Position numbers and translations under genes: made by a program. A DNA stretch of 64,000 bases from Peribacillus sp. FSL P2-0133 (GTDB lineage Bacteria; Bacillota; Bacilli; Bacillales; DSM-1321). The DNA is taken from assembly GCF_037975445.1 (NCBI RefSeq), contig NZ_CP150254.1, forward strand, positions 2,850,001 to 2,914,000, written 5' to 3'. Positions 16,802 through 24,691 of this stretch are shown here, piece after piece; the first letter of the stretch is position 1; every line of letters begins with the position of its first letter. The notes under the pieces were generated by a model. The model had not been told where the DNA came from, made no database searches, and saw only the letters and a program-made list of their open reading frames with translations.

Positions 16802-16996
16802 CGCTTTTTTTGTAAGTTATTAAATGTGTATACTTTAAAGGAGTTATTGGTCAAAATTTAATAATTTCATTTCCTTTTTCTAATATAAATTGAATGATAT
16901 TGTGGTTTACTTAGGTGATGTAAAGTTTACTTTTCAGTTATGGAAGGGGATATACCAAAACCAATAAGCTTTTTCGTAATATTCTCCATACAAAAA

Positions 16997-17025
16997 AAGA
17001 GAAACCTAATGCTTTAGCTTCTCTT
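16997..17025 (-). terminator. Terminator-like hairpin, minus orientation, no obvious gene
   Basis: AAGAGAAGC and GTTTCTCTT pair on the minus strand and run into TTTTT. No intact minus-strand gene lies immediately upstream, only the repeat at 17056-17252, so it may belong to the repeat. Confidence 0.5.
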
Positions 17026-17055
17026 CTAGAATGTAGATAAACCCGATTAAAATTG

Positions 17056-17252
17056 AGTTTGTTTACAGTTTAATTTGTCCGTTAATTTCCACTCCAGGCA
17101 CTCGCTTTCCGCAGGAGTCCGTACATCCGCTCCAATCAACTTTGTTTTAACATTAAGATAGGACTCCTTATGCCTAAAGTCCTTTTTGTTTAAAATAGAA
17201 GAATTAAAACTGGAGGTGATATCTATTCAGCGAGATCAACTTTAAAAAATGA
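17056..17252. repeat. Dispersed repeat, long form (sister of 39034-39250)
   Basis: From the left: the degenerate hairpin arm GAGTTTGTTTACAG, the core CACTCGCTTTCCGCAGGAGTC, TCCAATCAACTTTGTTTTAA, AGAAGAATTAAA and CTATTCAGCGAGATCAACTT. The same blocks in the same order recur near 39.1 kb with divergent spacers. No coding content is supported. Confidence 0.7.
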
Positions 17253-17381
17253 CTGCATTTTCTATAGGTTGCGGGTTCTTCCCACCGCACGAAACAAGGA
17301 CCTCCTTCATATGATGTGTTATGAGCAGCATGAGATATTTAATAATTTGATTATATCCGGGGAAAGGTTGGGTGCGATAAT

Positions 17382-17924
17382 ATGAGGCAATATCCATTTC
17401 ACAACATTCCATTTCAAAACCTTCAGAAAAAAGACATGTCATTTGAAGAGGTATTTGTTCATATTGTTGAGTTCATGAAATTAAATCCTTCCGGTGACTA
17501 TCGATTAATGGTCGGTACCGATTCGCAAGTACATAAAAAACATACGGTTTTCATTACAGGCATCGTGATACGGCAGGTCGGAAATGGTGTATGGGGTTGT
17601 ATAAGAAAAGTGATGATTCCTAGAAGGATGCTGCATTTACATGAACGAATTTCCCAAGAATTGTCGTTAACAGAGGAGATCGTATCACTGTTTACGGAAG
17701 AAAGAAAAAATCAGTTAATCGATATTGTACTGCCTGCCGTATATCAAGGGGCAACGTTCACAATGGAAGGGCACATTGATATCGGGATTGGGAAGCGGAA
17801 CAAAACCAGTGAGTTTGTAAAAGAAATGGTAGCCAGGATGGAATCCATGGGCGTGGAACCGAAAATCAAACCCAATGCTTTCGTTGCTTCAAGTTATGCC
17901 AACCGGTATACAAAGCAAGAGTAA
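17382..17924 (+). CDS. YkuK-family RNase H-like protein
   Basis: A protein of 180 residues of the DUF458/YkuK family. YRLMVGTDSQVHKKHTVFIT near residue 40 has the Gly-Thr-Asp start of an RNase H-like fold, and FTMEGHIDIGIGKRNKTSEF near residue 125 adds further acidic residues. The role of the family is unknown; a nuclease-like activity is inferred from the fold. It stands alone on the plus strand; the hairpin downstream pairs better on the opposite strand, so its own terminator is unclear. Confidence 0.8.
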   Translation: MRQYPFHNIPFQNLQKKDMSFEEVFVHIVEFMKLNPSGDYRLMVGTDSQVHKKHTVFITGIVIRQVGNGVWGCIRKVMIPRRMLHLHERISQELSLTEEIVSLFTEERKNQLIDIVLPAVYQGATFTMEGHIDIGIGKRNKTSEFVKEMVARMESMGVEPKIKPNAFVASSYANRYTKQE

Positions 17925-18042
17925 TGCCTCAAAAACATTTAATAAGCCAGAGTTCTCATCATTGGATTTCTTTAGGCTTATCAAAATGAAAATTTTAGAA
18001 AAATATGGATAATTGGTACATGCAATCCCTATCGAAAAACAG

Positions 18043-18271
18043 CAAAAAACCGGCCTCAGAACGAGACCGGCTTTAACATTTAAAGATATAAGCCGCCATT
18101 GCCGTATTCAGTAAGAAAGTTTTAAACCACCACTCCTCAAAGTGGGTGTTTGCAGAAAAAATCCTGTTGTCCAAGTCAGTGACGAGGCATAACATTCCTG
18201 TTTCAATATAAAACTCCCTATTACAGCTTAAAGGTTAAAACTTTATTATCATTACGAACAGTGCAGCTTGT
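18043..18271 (-). ncRNA. Candidate structured RNA, about 230 nt, 6S-like layout
   Basis: No open frame of note is present. On the minus strand TTGTAA (18301-18306), 17 bases and TATTAT (18278-18283) form a promoter. At the other end a hairpin, CCGGTCTC with GAGGCCGG (18050-18070), runs into TTTTTT; the single imperfect pair is a G-U wobble on this strand but C-A on the other, so it is built for the minus strand. The 5' AAGCTGC can pair with GCGGCTT just before the terminator. TCGTA/TACGG and a 10-bp GGGAGTTTTA/TAAAACTTTC stem lie inside, leaving a large bubble. This closing-stem, bubble and long-arm plan resembles 6S RNA, but I cannot confirm the family. Confidence 0.55.
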
Positions 18272-18277
18272 ATTATT

Positions 18278-18306
18278 ATAATACCTGTAATCCTCATAAG
18301 TTACAA
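18278..18306 (-). promoter_or_regulatory. Promoter of the candidate RNA
   Basis: TTGTAA at 18301-18306 and TATTAT at 18278-18283 on the minus strand are separated by 17 bases. The expected start is near 18271. Confidence 0.55.
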
Positions 18307-18402
18307 TGTTAATAATCACCATATAAATCACATCACCTATGGCTGTAGAAGGGAAAAGAAGCCCTATTAGCCCTTTTTAAAAGAATTCGTATTAGACTAA
18401 AA

Positions 18403-19884
18403 CTATTGATCAAAATAACCGATAAAATCCCCATGGTCTATATTTTGCAGATATAGTACCGTTTCTTTGTCAGAAATAGTAGGCAGTCCGAAATGTTGTT
18501 CATACCTCTCAATTCCTTTACCTGTAATGATAATCCAATCCCCTTCCTTTCCTGCTTGCAACGCCTCCTGTATAGCAAGTGTCCGATCTGGAATAACCTT
18601 CCCATTTACAGCAGAGTAATCGCTTTGGAGTTTATTTAGTGACGATTCCATCACCTCTATTCCCTCCGAATTCAGATCATCCATCGTCAAAATCGAAACA
18701 TCACTATGTTCCGATGATACTTTAACCATTTCAGCCCTTTTGGTTGTATCTCGTCCACCTCGGAAACCAAAAATATGATAAATCTTTTTGGCCCCGCATT
18801 CTTTGGCAGTTTGAAGCATATGTTGAATGGCATCTGCAGTGTGTGCATAATCGATGACTATTGTCGGTCCAAATTCTTTCTTATACATTTCAAATCTTCC
18901 TGGCACACCGGAAAATCGTTTCAGTGAAGTGAGGATTTCCTCTTTTGAAATTGGAAACATCTTCGCTACGGAATATGCAGCTGTTGCGTTATATAAATTA
19001 TGAAGTCCAGGTATAGGTAACATAATTTTCACAAAGTCATGATTCTCATTCAATAAAATAAAGGGGTTTATTGCAGTATTATAATTGGTGATGGTTAAAT
19101 CACAGTGATTGGATTTTCCAAATACAAAGGCACTGACATTCTTCTCCCGTAAGTATTCTTGTAGTTTTTCTCCCCAGAAATCATCCCCATTGATAATCGC
19201 AAGACCATTTGGTTTTAATTTTTCAAAAAGCAGTAATTTTGCCAGAAAATAATCCTCCATCGTACCGTGGAAGTCGAGATGGTCATGATACAAATTCGTG
19301 AAGACACAGAAATCAAATTCAATTCCTTCTAAACGGTATTGAGCTAATCCATGAGAAGACACTTCCATTATGACAACCATGTCCTGACTGGCTGCCAGCA
19401 AGGAATTCAGTTCCATGGTACCTGGAGTCGTATTATGGGAATCGACTTTGTTTCCATTGATAATATGATGTATCGTTCCAATGACGGAACAGGTTACCCC
19501 ATTCTCTTCTAATATTTGCTGAAGCATATAGCTAGTTGTGGTTTTTCCATTTGTGCCCGTAATTCCTATCATTATTTTTTGATTGCTGGGATCTCCATAA
19601 AACCTTTTGGCGATTAGCCCTAATGCTTTTCGGCTGTTCTCCACTCGTAAAAAAGGAACTTCCAATTCCTTAATATCGCGATTGCCAATCACAGCCGATG
19701 CCCCTAAACGAATTGCATCTTTAATGTAATTATGGCCATCGGACTTATATCCGGTTACGGCAACAAAAAGGTATCCCTTTTTAATTTCTTTAGAGTTATC
19801 GGTTACACCTGTGATGGATATATTTTCAACATCCTTCGGCATCTCCCCGTTTATTGCTTCTTTCAATATGTCTTTAAGGATCAT
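18403..19884 (-). CDS. MurE-like Mur ligase paralogue with altered specificity motif
   Basis: A protein of 493 residues starting MILKDILKEAINGEMPKDVE; the ATG at 19884 follows GGAG, and a further in-frame region upstream to 19995 lacks a ribosome site. The ATP loop GITGTNGKTTTSYML, the central YHDHLDFHGTMEDYFLAK with its carbamylated-lysine position, and the carboxy IDYAHTADAIQHM and GFRGGRDTTKRAEM blocks are all present. MurE adds the third residue of the peptidoglycan stem peptide. Meso-diaminopimelate enzymes carry DNPR near the carboxy end, while this one reads TMDDLNSEG, so diaminopimelate is probably not its substrate. It is not beside a dcw cluster. It may be a secondary ligase for another amino acid or pathway. 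Confidence 0.8.
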   Translation of the reverse strand: MILKDILKEAINGEMPKDVENISITGVTDNSKEIKKGYLFVAVTGYKSDGHNYIKDAIRLGASAVIGNRDIKELEVPFLRVENSRKALGLIAKRFYGDPSNQKIMIGITGTNGKTTTSYMLQQILEENGVTCSVIGTIHHIINGNKVDSHNTTPGTMELNSLLAASQDMVVIMEVSSHGLAQYRLEGIEFDFCVFTNLYHDHLDFHGTMEDYFLAKLLLFEKLKPNGLAIINGDDFWGEKLQEYLREKNVSAFVFGKSNHCDLTITNYNTAINPFILLNENHDFVKIMLPIPGLHNLYNATAAYSVAKMFPISKEEILTSLKRFSGVPGRFEMYKKEFGPTIVIDYAHTADAIQHMLQTAKECGAKKIYHIFGFRGGRDTTKRAEMVKVSSEHSDVSILTMDDLNSEGIEVMESSLNKLQSDYSAVNGKVIPDRTLAIQEALQAGKEGDWIIITGKGIERYEQHFGLPTISDKETVLYLQNIDHGDFIGYFDQ

Positions 19885-20040
19885 TAACTTTTCTCCTTTT
19901 TCATGTAAGCTATTCACCAACTTTTGAAAATTAAATGCATAAGTACCAATAAGCCCATTTTTAGTATTTACCAGTACTCTAAAAATAATTGTCAATCTAG
20001 ATTTTGTTAGTTGTAATTACAGTCAGAAGGAAAAAAAGAA

Positions 20041-20070
20041 AGAAAAGCAGCCAAAATTGGCTGCTTTTCT
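20041..20070 (-). terminator. Terminator of the MFS gene
   Basis: AGAAAAGCAGCCAA and TTGGCTGCTTTTCT are a perfect inverted repeat. On the minus strand it leads into a T-rich run. It lies about 45 bases after the MFS stop and before the MurE-like gene. Confidence 0.85.
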
Positions 20071-20113
20071 TATGGCTATAGCTGTATTTAGGTGTTGGCA
20101 TACTGCAAGATAA

Positions 20114-21367
20114 TTACGATTGAATTTCCAGGGGTTTTGTTTCGGCCTTTTGATTGTACAATGGCAAAATGAAAAACATCCCTAGAATAAAAAAGAAAGC
20201 GGCTGTTTCAAATATGGCGACGAGTGAAAATTGCTCTTTCAGTACGCCTGCTGCACTCATGGTCAACACCATCGATCCAGTGAATAACGGGCTTAAGATT
20301 CCATTGACCCTTCCGATGAACTCACCTTCGGTCCTCTGTAATATCAATGTATTGATCCCGATTTGAATACAAGGCAGCATTAGCCCATTAAAGAACTCGG
20401 CTGTAAGTGTAATCCAAAGATTTGTTGAAAGCCCCATTACCGCTAATCCGATGGCATTCACAAGCATTCCTAAAGCTAATAATCTTTGAGGTGCCACCTT
20501 TTTGGCAAAAATCATCACACCGGCTCCACCTAAAATCATGCCAAACCCATTCACCATAAATAACCATTGCAGATTTTCCTTGGGCAGTTCCAGTTGTTCT
20601 GTAACAAGGAATATAGAGAGCGGCTGAATGAAACCAAGTCCGAGCCCGGCTGCCAGAAAACATAAACCAAGCAAACTTAGTTCCTTTTTTCGCAACACAT
20701 ACCTCACTCCGCTTTTCATTTCCTGCCATATCGTTGTTTTTGCGGTCTCTTCATTCAGTTTACGATCTTTTGGAAGAAAGGCGAGTGCACCAGCTGAAAG
20801 TAAAAACGCCAGGCCAGTAATCGCAATCGAAATGTTTATCCCGAATGATTGGAAGGCGAATGTACCGAGAATCGGACCTAAAACCATAAATACTGCAAAG
20901 ACGGTCTGATAAACAGACATCCCCGTCTGAATTTGACTTTCTGGCAAATGCATCTTAAATAGCTTCATGCCTGATGGCTGAGAAAACTGGGAAAGTATCG
21001 CCGAAATCAAAGTAGCGAAGAATACCATTTTCCAACTGCCGAAGATAAGCGAGATAAGCACAGCAAATACGGATATTGCACTTAATATATCACACCAAAC
21101 CATCGTTTTTTTCGGACTCCAGCGGTCAGCAAACGTCCCTCCAATAAATGAAAAAATAAAAATGGGCGCGAATTCCGCTACTGATATCATGGAAATGGCA
21201 AAGGCATCCCCGTTTGTCTTTTCCATGACGAATAGCAAAACTGCAAAATTCCGTACCCATATCCCTATTTGTAAAAACAAGCCTGAAAAGATAATGGCCC
21301 GGAATACCCGATTTTTAAATAAGTTAGGTTCCTTATTACTCAATGTTACTGATGTGTTTTCCCCCAA
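20114..21367 (-). CDS. MFS efflux transporter
   Basis: About 417 residues with some twelve membrane segments. The first cytoplasmic loop is FADRWSPKKTMVWCDI and the middle loop near residue 190 is hydrophilic, as in MFS drug/H+ antiporters of the MdfA/MefA-like group. The substrate cannot be read. The TTG at 21367 lies eight bases after AGGAGG and is clearly the start; in-frame sequence upstream to 21415 lacks a ribosome site. The next minus-strand gene downstream is the MurE-like one, separated by a strong terminator. Confidence 0.82.
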   Translation of the reverse strand: MGENTSVTLSNKEPNLFKNRVFRAIIFSGLFLQIGIWVRNFAVLLFVMEKTNGDAFAISMISVAEFAPIFIFSFIGGTFADRWSPKKTMVWCDILSAISVFAVLISLIFGSWKMVFFATLISAILSQFSQPSGMKLFKMHLPESQIQTGMSVYQTVFAVFMVLGPILGTFAFQSFGINISIAITGLAFLLSAGALAFLPKDRKLNEETAKTTIWQEMKSGVRYVLRKKELSLLGLCFLAAGLGLGFIQPLSIFLVTEQLELPKENLQWLFMVNGFGMILGGAGVMIFAKKVAPQRLLALGMLVNAIGLAVMGLSTNLWITLTAEFFNGLMLPCIQIGINTLILQRTEGEFIGRVNGILSPLFTGSMVLTMSAAGVLKEQFSLVAIFETAAFFFILGMFFILPLYNQKAETKPLEIQS

Positions 21368-21599
21368 TATAAAAACCTCCTGTGAGATATCTGGACAGGA
21401 GGCAGTACAATACAAAATTAACAGAGCAAAATATCCCTAATGGACGGAACACAATGATCTTTGTTTGTATTTTAATGTACAGACTAATCCTATCCAGAAA
21501 AAAGTTCGTATTTAGCACGCATTTTTTTCTTAAAGAATAGGATTAAATGATCATTGTTTAAAGGTCACCCTTCCATTTTATGTTAATTTCATAATAATC

Positions 21600-21890
21600 T
21601 ATTTAATCTGATAAATCAAGGTGAAATCCATAAAAATAACCCATTTTTTTGGGCAGGGTTGTTCGACGTATTGTATAAAAAATGGACTTTCTTTAAAAGA
21701 AAGCCCAGACTGTAGACAAACTCGAAGAAAAGCGAGTTTGCCTGCGGTTTTTTTATTAAAAAACGTTCCATTTGATTTCAGAAATCTGCTCCCTTTCCGC
21801 CGACTGTCTGCCAAGCCTCCTAGCCGTAAACGCGTTGAGGGCGGACCGCCCGTGGAAAGCGAGTGCCCTACTTTCCAATCAACGTTCAAA
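21600..21890. repeat. Hairpin plus dispersed repeat in a long intergenic region
   Basis: Between the MFS gene and mscS (21368-22028) no gene is supported. At 21708-21753 GACTGTAGACAAACTCG folds back on CGAGTTTGCCTGCGGTT and runs into T's. At 21772-21890 the repeat half seen at 1841 and 4312 returns (CCTTTCCGCCGACTGTCTGC), joined to a right part ending GTGGAAAGCGAGTGCCC and CCAATCAACG. The hairpin plus repeat order matches the 17056 copy. Confidence 0.65.
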
Positions 21891-22028
21891 CACTTTCATT
21901 AAAAAAGTATTTTAAATTCCATTAGTTACCAATAATTACTAGTTATGCTTACTGCCCTCTTTTATCTTCTCTATCACTTTTTCATGACCCTATACCGGAA
22001 TCACCTCAAACAATTGTGATTCTTCTTT

Positions 22029-22910
22029 TCAATTCTCCAATATACGTTCATGAATAGGATTGCCCTGAACAAGCAAATGGGCAGATGGCATTATAATTTG
22101 ATGCTCATGAAAAGCTGTCATCATTTCAAACCTCACGCTTCTCGCTGTTTCAAAGTAATGTTCAGGATTAACAAGTCCCACTAAGCATAGTTCATAACCA
22201 ACATATTTAAGATTCGGATTTAAATCCGTGATGCCAATATATCTAAAATCCTCTTCAGGTGTACCATCCTCTAGCCTTAGAAGTGTTTCACCATACTTTT
22301 CATTGCAGATAAGGCATATATCTTCCAACAGTCGTTTTACCTTTTCAGGATTTTCTTGGTAACTTACTGTAATGCGTTCAATGATTCGCATTCTCCCTTT
22401 ATTAAAATTTTGAATCGTCCTGATTTCACTGTGTGGGATAGTCAGCAATTTCCCTGACCATTCCCTGATCTGCATGAACCGGATACCGATTTCCTCAATC
22501 GTCCCAGAACTTGTCTCATTGAATGTCACAAAATTCCCCACTCGGAATTCATTATCTGATAGCCTTACGAATCCCAATAAGATATCCTTAAGCATTTGCT
22601 GAGCGGCAAATCCGATAACGACCCCTAAAATCCCAGCTCCAGCTAAAATTCCTTTTAGGTCTATAAACTGTCCAATCAAATAAATAAGGAAAAGCGCGGA
22701 AATGCCGTACCTAAGAGAAGAACGAGTAACCCCCTGTATCGTTTTCTCGACTTCTTCCTCAAAAAAATTGGACCTTTTAAAGAACCATTCAACCATTTTA
22801 TTCAAAATATAATAAACCGCCAATAACAGTAAAGCTAATATAAAAAGCCTCAATATTAAAAATTCTTTTAAATAATCCATAGCAAGCTCAGTAAATTTCA
22901 AGATATTCAT
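22029..22910 (-). CDS. Small-conductance mechanosensitive channel, MscS family
   Basis: A protein of 293 residues with about three amino-terminal membrane segments. The third is the glycine/alanine-rich pore helix GILAGAGILGVVIGFAAQQM. A beta domain (FRVGNFVTFNETSSGTIEEI) and an alpha/beta cytoplasmic domain to residue 290 follow. It opens under membrane tension to release solutes after osmotic downshock and resembles Bacillus YkuT. GGAGGTGG lies before the ATG. It follows the Spo0M-like gene by 21 bases, so the two are probably one transcript. Confidence 0.9.
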   Translation of the reverse strand: MNILKFTELAMDYLKEFLILRLFILALLLLAVYYILNKMVEWFFKRSNFFEEEVEKTIQGVTRSSLRYGISALFLIYLIGQFIDLKGILAGAGILGVVIGFAAQQMLKDILLGFVRLSDNEFRVGNFVTFNETSSGTIEEIGIRFMQIREWSGKLLTIPHSEIRTIQNFNKGRMRIIERITVSYQENPEKVKRLLEDICLICNEKYGETLLRLEDGTPEEDFRYIGITDLNPNLKYVGYELCLVGLVNPEHYFETARSVRFEMMTAFHEHQIIMPSAHLLVQGNPIHERILEN

Positions 22911-22931
22911 GTTCCCACCTCCATTTCCACT

Positions 22932-23324
22932 TTATTCAGAATCGATTAAAATCCAGTCATCATCCTTGCCTATTATCCCTTTATCCAGTATTAGTCTCGT
23001 TTTAAGGCGATAGGAAACCCCTCGCTTATAAGGTTCCTTCAATATAGGCAGACAAAAGTTAAAAGGAATTTCATTGCTTTCCCCTGAATTTATCTCTCTT
23101 GAAGACAAAATGGTGCTCGTTTTAAGGATTTCGTCGATTCCGGTAGAATGAGTATCCATAATTAAATCACATTCGATTCTCCTTATTCTTTGCGTAAGGG
23201 TACCACCCTTAATCAAGAAATATCCATTTATGCATTCACCAGATTTATACGTGTTTTTCGGAAGGATTAAATCTATTTGTGCAGAACCTATCCCTAAAAG
23301 TAACAAAGATTTTCTAAGTATCAA
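22932..23324 (-). CDS. Spo0M-like arrestin-fold protein, amino domain only
   Basis: About 130 residues. LGIGSAQIDLILPKNTYKSG and GYFLIKGGTLTQRIRRIECD match the amino domain of Spo0M, the sporulation-control protein with an arrestin-like fold. Spo0M is normally about twice as long; this frame stops after WILIDSE, so the second domain is absent. It could be a genuine short paralogue or a truncated copy. The TTG at 23324 lies eight bases after GGAG and is the best start. Upstream in-frame sequence overlaps a structured leader and does not look coding. Confidence 0.65.
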   Translation of the reverse strand: MILRKSLLLLGIGSAQIDLILPKNTYKSGECINGYFLIKGGTLTQRIRRIECDLIMDTHSTGIDEILKTSTILSSREINSGESNEIPFNFCLPILKEPYKRGVSYRLKTRLILDKGIIGKDDDWILIDSE

Positions 23325-23415
23325 AGAATACACTCCAATTATATATTTATTTGTAATTCTACTATTCCCAATATATTTATACATTTCCTTAAGGGCTGCA
23401 TTATCCTGCACAAAA

Positions 23416-23480
23416 AAACCTTTACCATTTTGGTAAAGGTTTACTAAAAATAAATAGACCTTTACCAATAGGTAAGGTCT
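23416..23480 (-). promoter_or_regulatory. Attenuator-like leader of the Spo0M-like/mscS transcript
   Basis: Four arms occur in order on the minus strand: AGACCTTACC (23471-23480), TGGTAAAGGTCT (23456-23467), AAACCTTTACCA (23431-23442) and TGGTAAAGGTTT (23416-23427) followed by T's. Arms 1-2 and 3-4 form hairpins, the second a proper terminator. Arms 2 and 3 can instead pair over 10 perfect bases, which would break the terminator. It lies about 90 bases before the TTG start. Confidence 0.6.
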
Positions 23481-23899
23481 GGCTAACAACAATATGCTGC
23501 CAACAACACCGAGAGCAAAGAGCTCTGTAATGACGACATTGTTGTAAAAGCTACTCCCCTTTGGAGAATGTATTCAAGTATATAATTTATAATACGGTAG
23601 GATTAGAAAGTTTGTCAAACCTTTATATTTTATTATTTTCGGGATCTGCCCGGGAAATTCGGGTTCTTTGTACATATCTTGATATTAATGAAAATATAAT
23701 GAATTAACTTGTCCCGTTTTTGGAAAAGAATTAACTGCTGGGTTTTAAATAGGCCAGTTGGTGGAATAAGTATGTATCAGCCAAGTCCTTACAAATGGGT
23801 GAACGCTCCTTTCAAAAAGAATAAAGTGAACAAACTATGTATATATAAAATTTTATTTAAAAATTAACAAGATTTCTCTTTTACTTATGCCAATCGTGT

Positions 23900-23916
23900 T
23901 GTAATATAAATGTAAC
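23900..23916 (+). promoter_or_regulatory. WalR box before iseA
   Basis: TGTAAT-ATAAA-TGTAAC fits the WalR consensus TGTWAH-N5-TGTWAH exactly, and a third half-site TGTAAT follows at 23920-23925. It lies within the likely promoter, about 65 bases before the start codon, so binding should repress. Confidence 0.75.
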
Positions 23917-23979
23917 AAATGTAATATTAATTAAACGTTCGTTACATAAGTATCCTAATAGGGATTGGGGAGATAAAAT

Positions 23980-24513
23980 ATGAAAAAATTTTCAGGTGTG
24001 CTATTATCCATTATCATTTTATTTTTCACATTAAGTGGTCAGGTTACCGCAAAAACGACATCACAGAATTTGTCTGACGCAAATGCATTAAAGATAGCCG
24101 ATAATGCCAGCAAACATTTTTGGAATGCTTTACATGGGTACAAAACCCGTTCATGTTCACAAAAAACTTTCAATTATAAAGGAACAGCGTATTCATACCT
24201 TTGCCAAGAGTTTAATACAAAAGATAAATTGACTACCTACTTAGCAGAGACATTTACTAATAATGCAGTTGAAAAAGGGCTGAACAAATATAGTTACATT
24301 ACCCATAAAGGGAAATTAGCCCGTCCAATCGGAGACGGCGACAGCATGTTAGAGTGGAGAAAAGCAAAAATTAAATTAGTTTATCAAAAAACTAACGTTA
24401 GATCCTACAATTTAACTGTACCTACAGTCGACGGTGACTCAGTAAAAAGAACAGTTACCTTTTATAAGTCCGGATCCACTTGGAAAGTTAATCAGTTCGA
24501 TGCAGTTCAATAA
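23980..24513 (+). CDS. iseA: Secreted DL-endopeptidase inhibitor, IseA family
   Basis: A protein of 177 residues with a signal peptide of about 24 residues (KKFSGVLLSIIILFF, cleavage near TAKTT). The mature part has the IseA/YoeB features ALKIADNASKHFWNAL, EFNTKDKLTTYLAETF and THKGKLARP...GDSMLEWRKA. In Bacillus, IseA binds the catalytic domain of cell-wall DL-endopeptidases and protects the wall. WalR represses iseA in B. subtilis, and an exact WalR box lies upstream here, which supports the call independently of the protein. A long hairpin terminator follows. Confidence 0.78.
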   Translation: MKKFSGVLLSIIILFFTLSGQVTAKTTSQNLSDANALKIADNASKHFWNALHGYKTRSCSQKTFNYKGTAYSYLCQEFNTKDKLTTYLAETFTNNAVEKGLNKYSYITHKGKLARPIGDGDSMLEWRKAKIKLVYQKTNVRSYNLTVPTVDGDSVKRTVTFYKSGSTWKVNQFDAVQ

Positions 24514-24530
24514 AAAAATGGTTTAAATGT

Positions 24531-24586
24531 AACGCCTCATATACTGTATAGTTAGTTATAAACTATACAGTATATGAGGCGTTTTT
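24531..24586 (+). terminator. Long hairpin terminator after iseA
   Basis: AACGCCTCATATACTGTATA... pairs perfectly over 23 bases with its complement ending ATATGAGGCGTT, with a loop of about seven bases and TTTTT after it. Confidence 0.9.
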
Positions 24587-24658
24587 CTGTTTTCCATTGT
24601 AATTTAAGATATAATCTTACAGACTTGTAACAGCTCCTTTTCACTTCTGGGAACTTTC

Positions 24659-24690
24659 AAAAAAAAAAAAAACACAGCTAGATGCTGTGC
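24659..24690 (-). terminator. Terminator after the HAAS gene
   Basis: CACAGC and GCTGTG pair around five bases and run into more than ten T's on the minus strand, directly after the HAAS stop. Confidence 0.85.
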
Positions 24691-24691
24691 C

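Noticed and set aside
17242-17442. Minus-strand frame opposite the start of the YkuK-like gene
   Set aside because: No ribosome site and an unusual composition; it overlaps a well-supported gene.
18043-18075. Terminator for the YkuK-like gene on the plus strand
   Set aside because: The stem has a C-A mismatch and a weak T-run in that direction, but a G-U pair and six T's on the minus strand.
21599-21902. Frames on both strands over the 21.8-kb repeat
   Set aside because: Both strands are open because of the G+C-rich repeat; neither resembles a protein.
23325-23492. Amino-terminal extension of the Spo0M-like protein
   Set aside because: It would translate the attenuator hairpins; the TTG at 23324 has a proper ribosome site and the family similarity starts after it.
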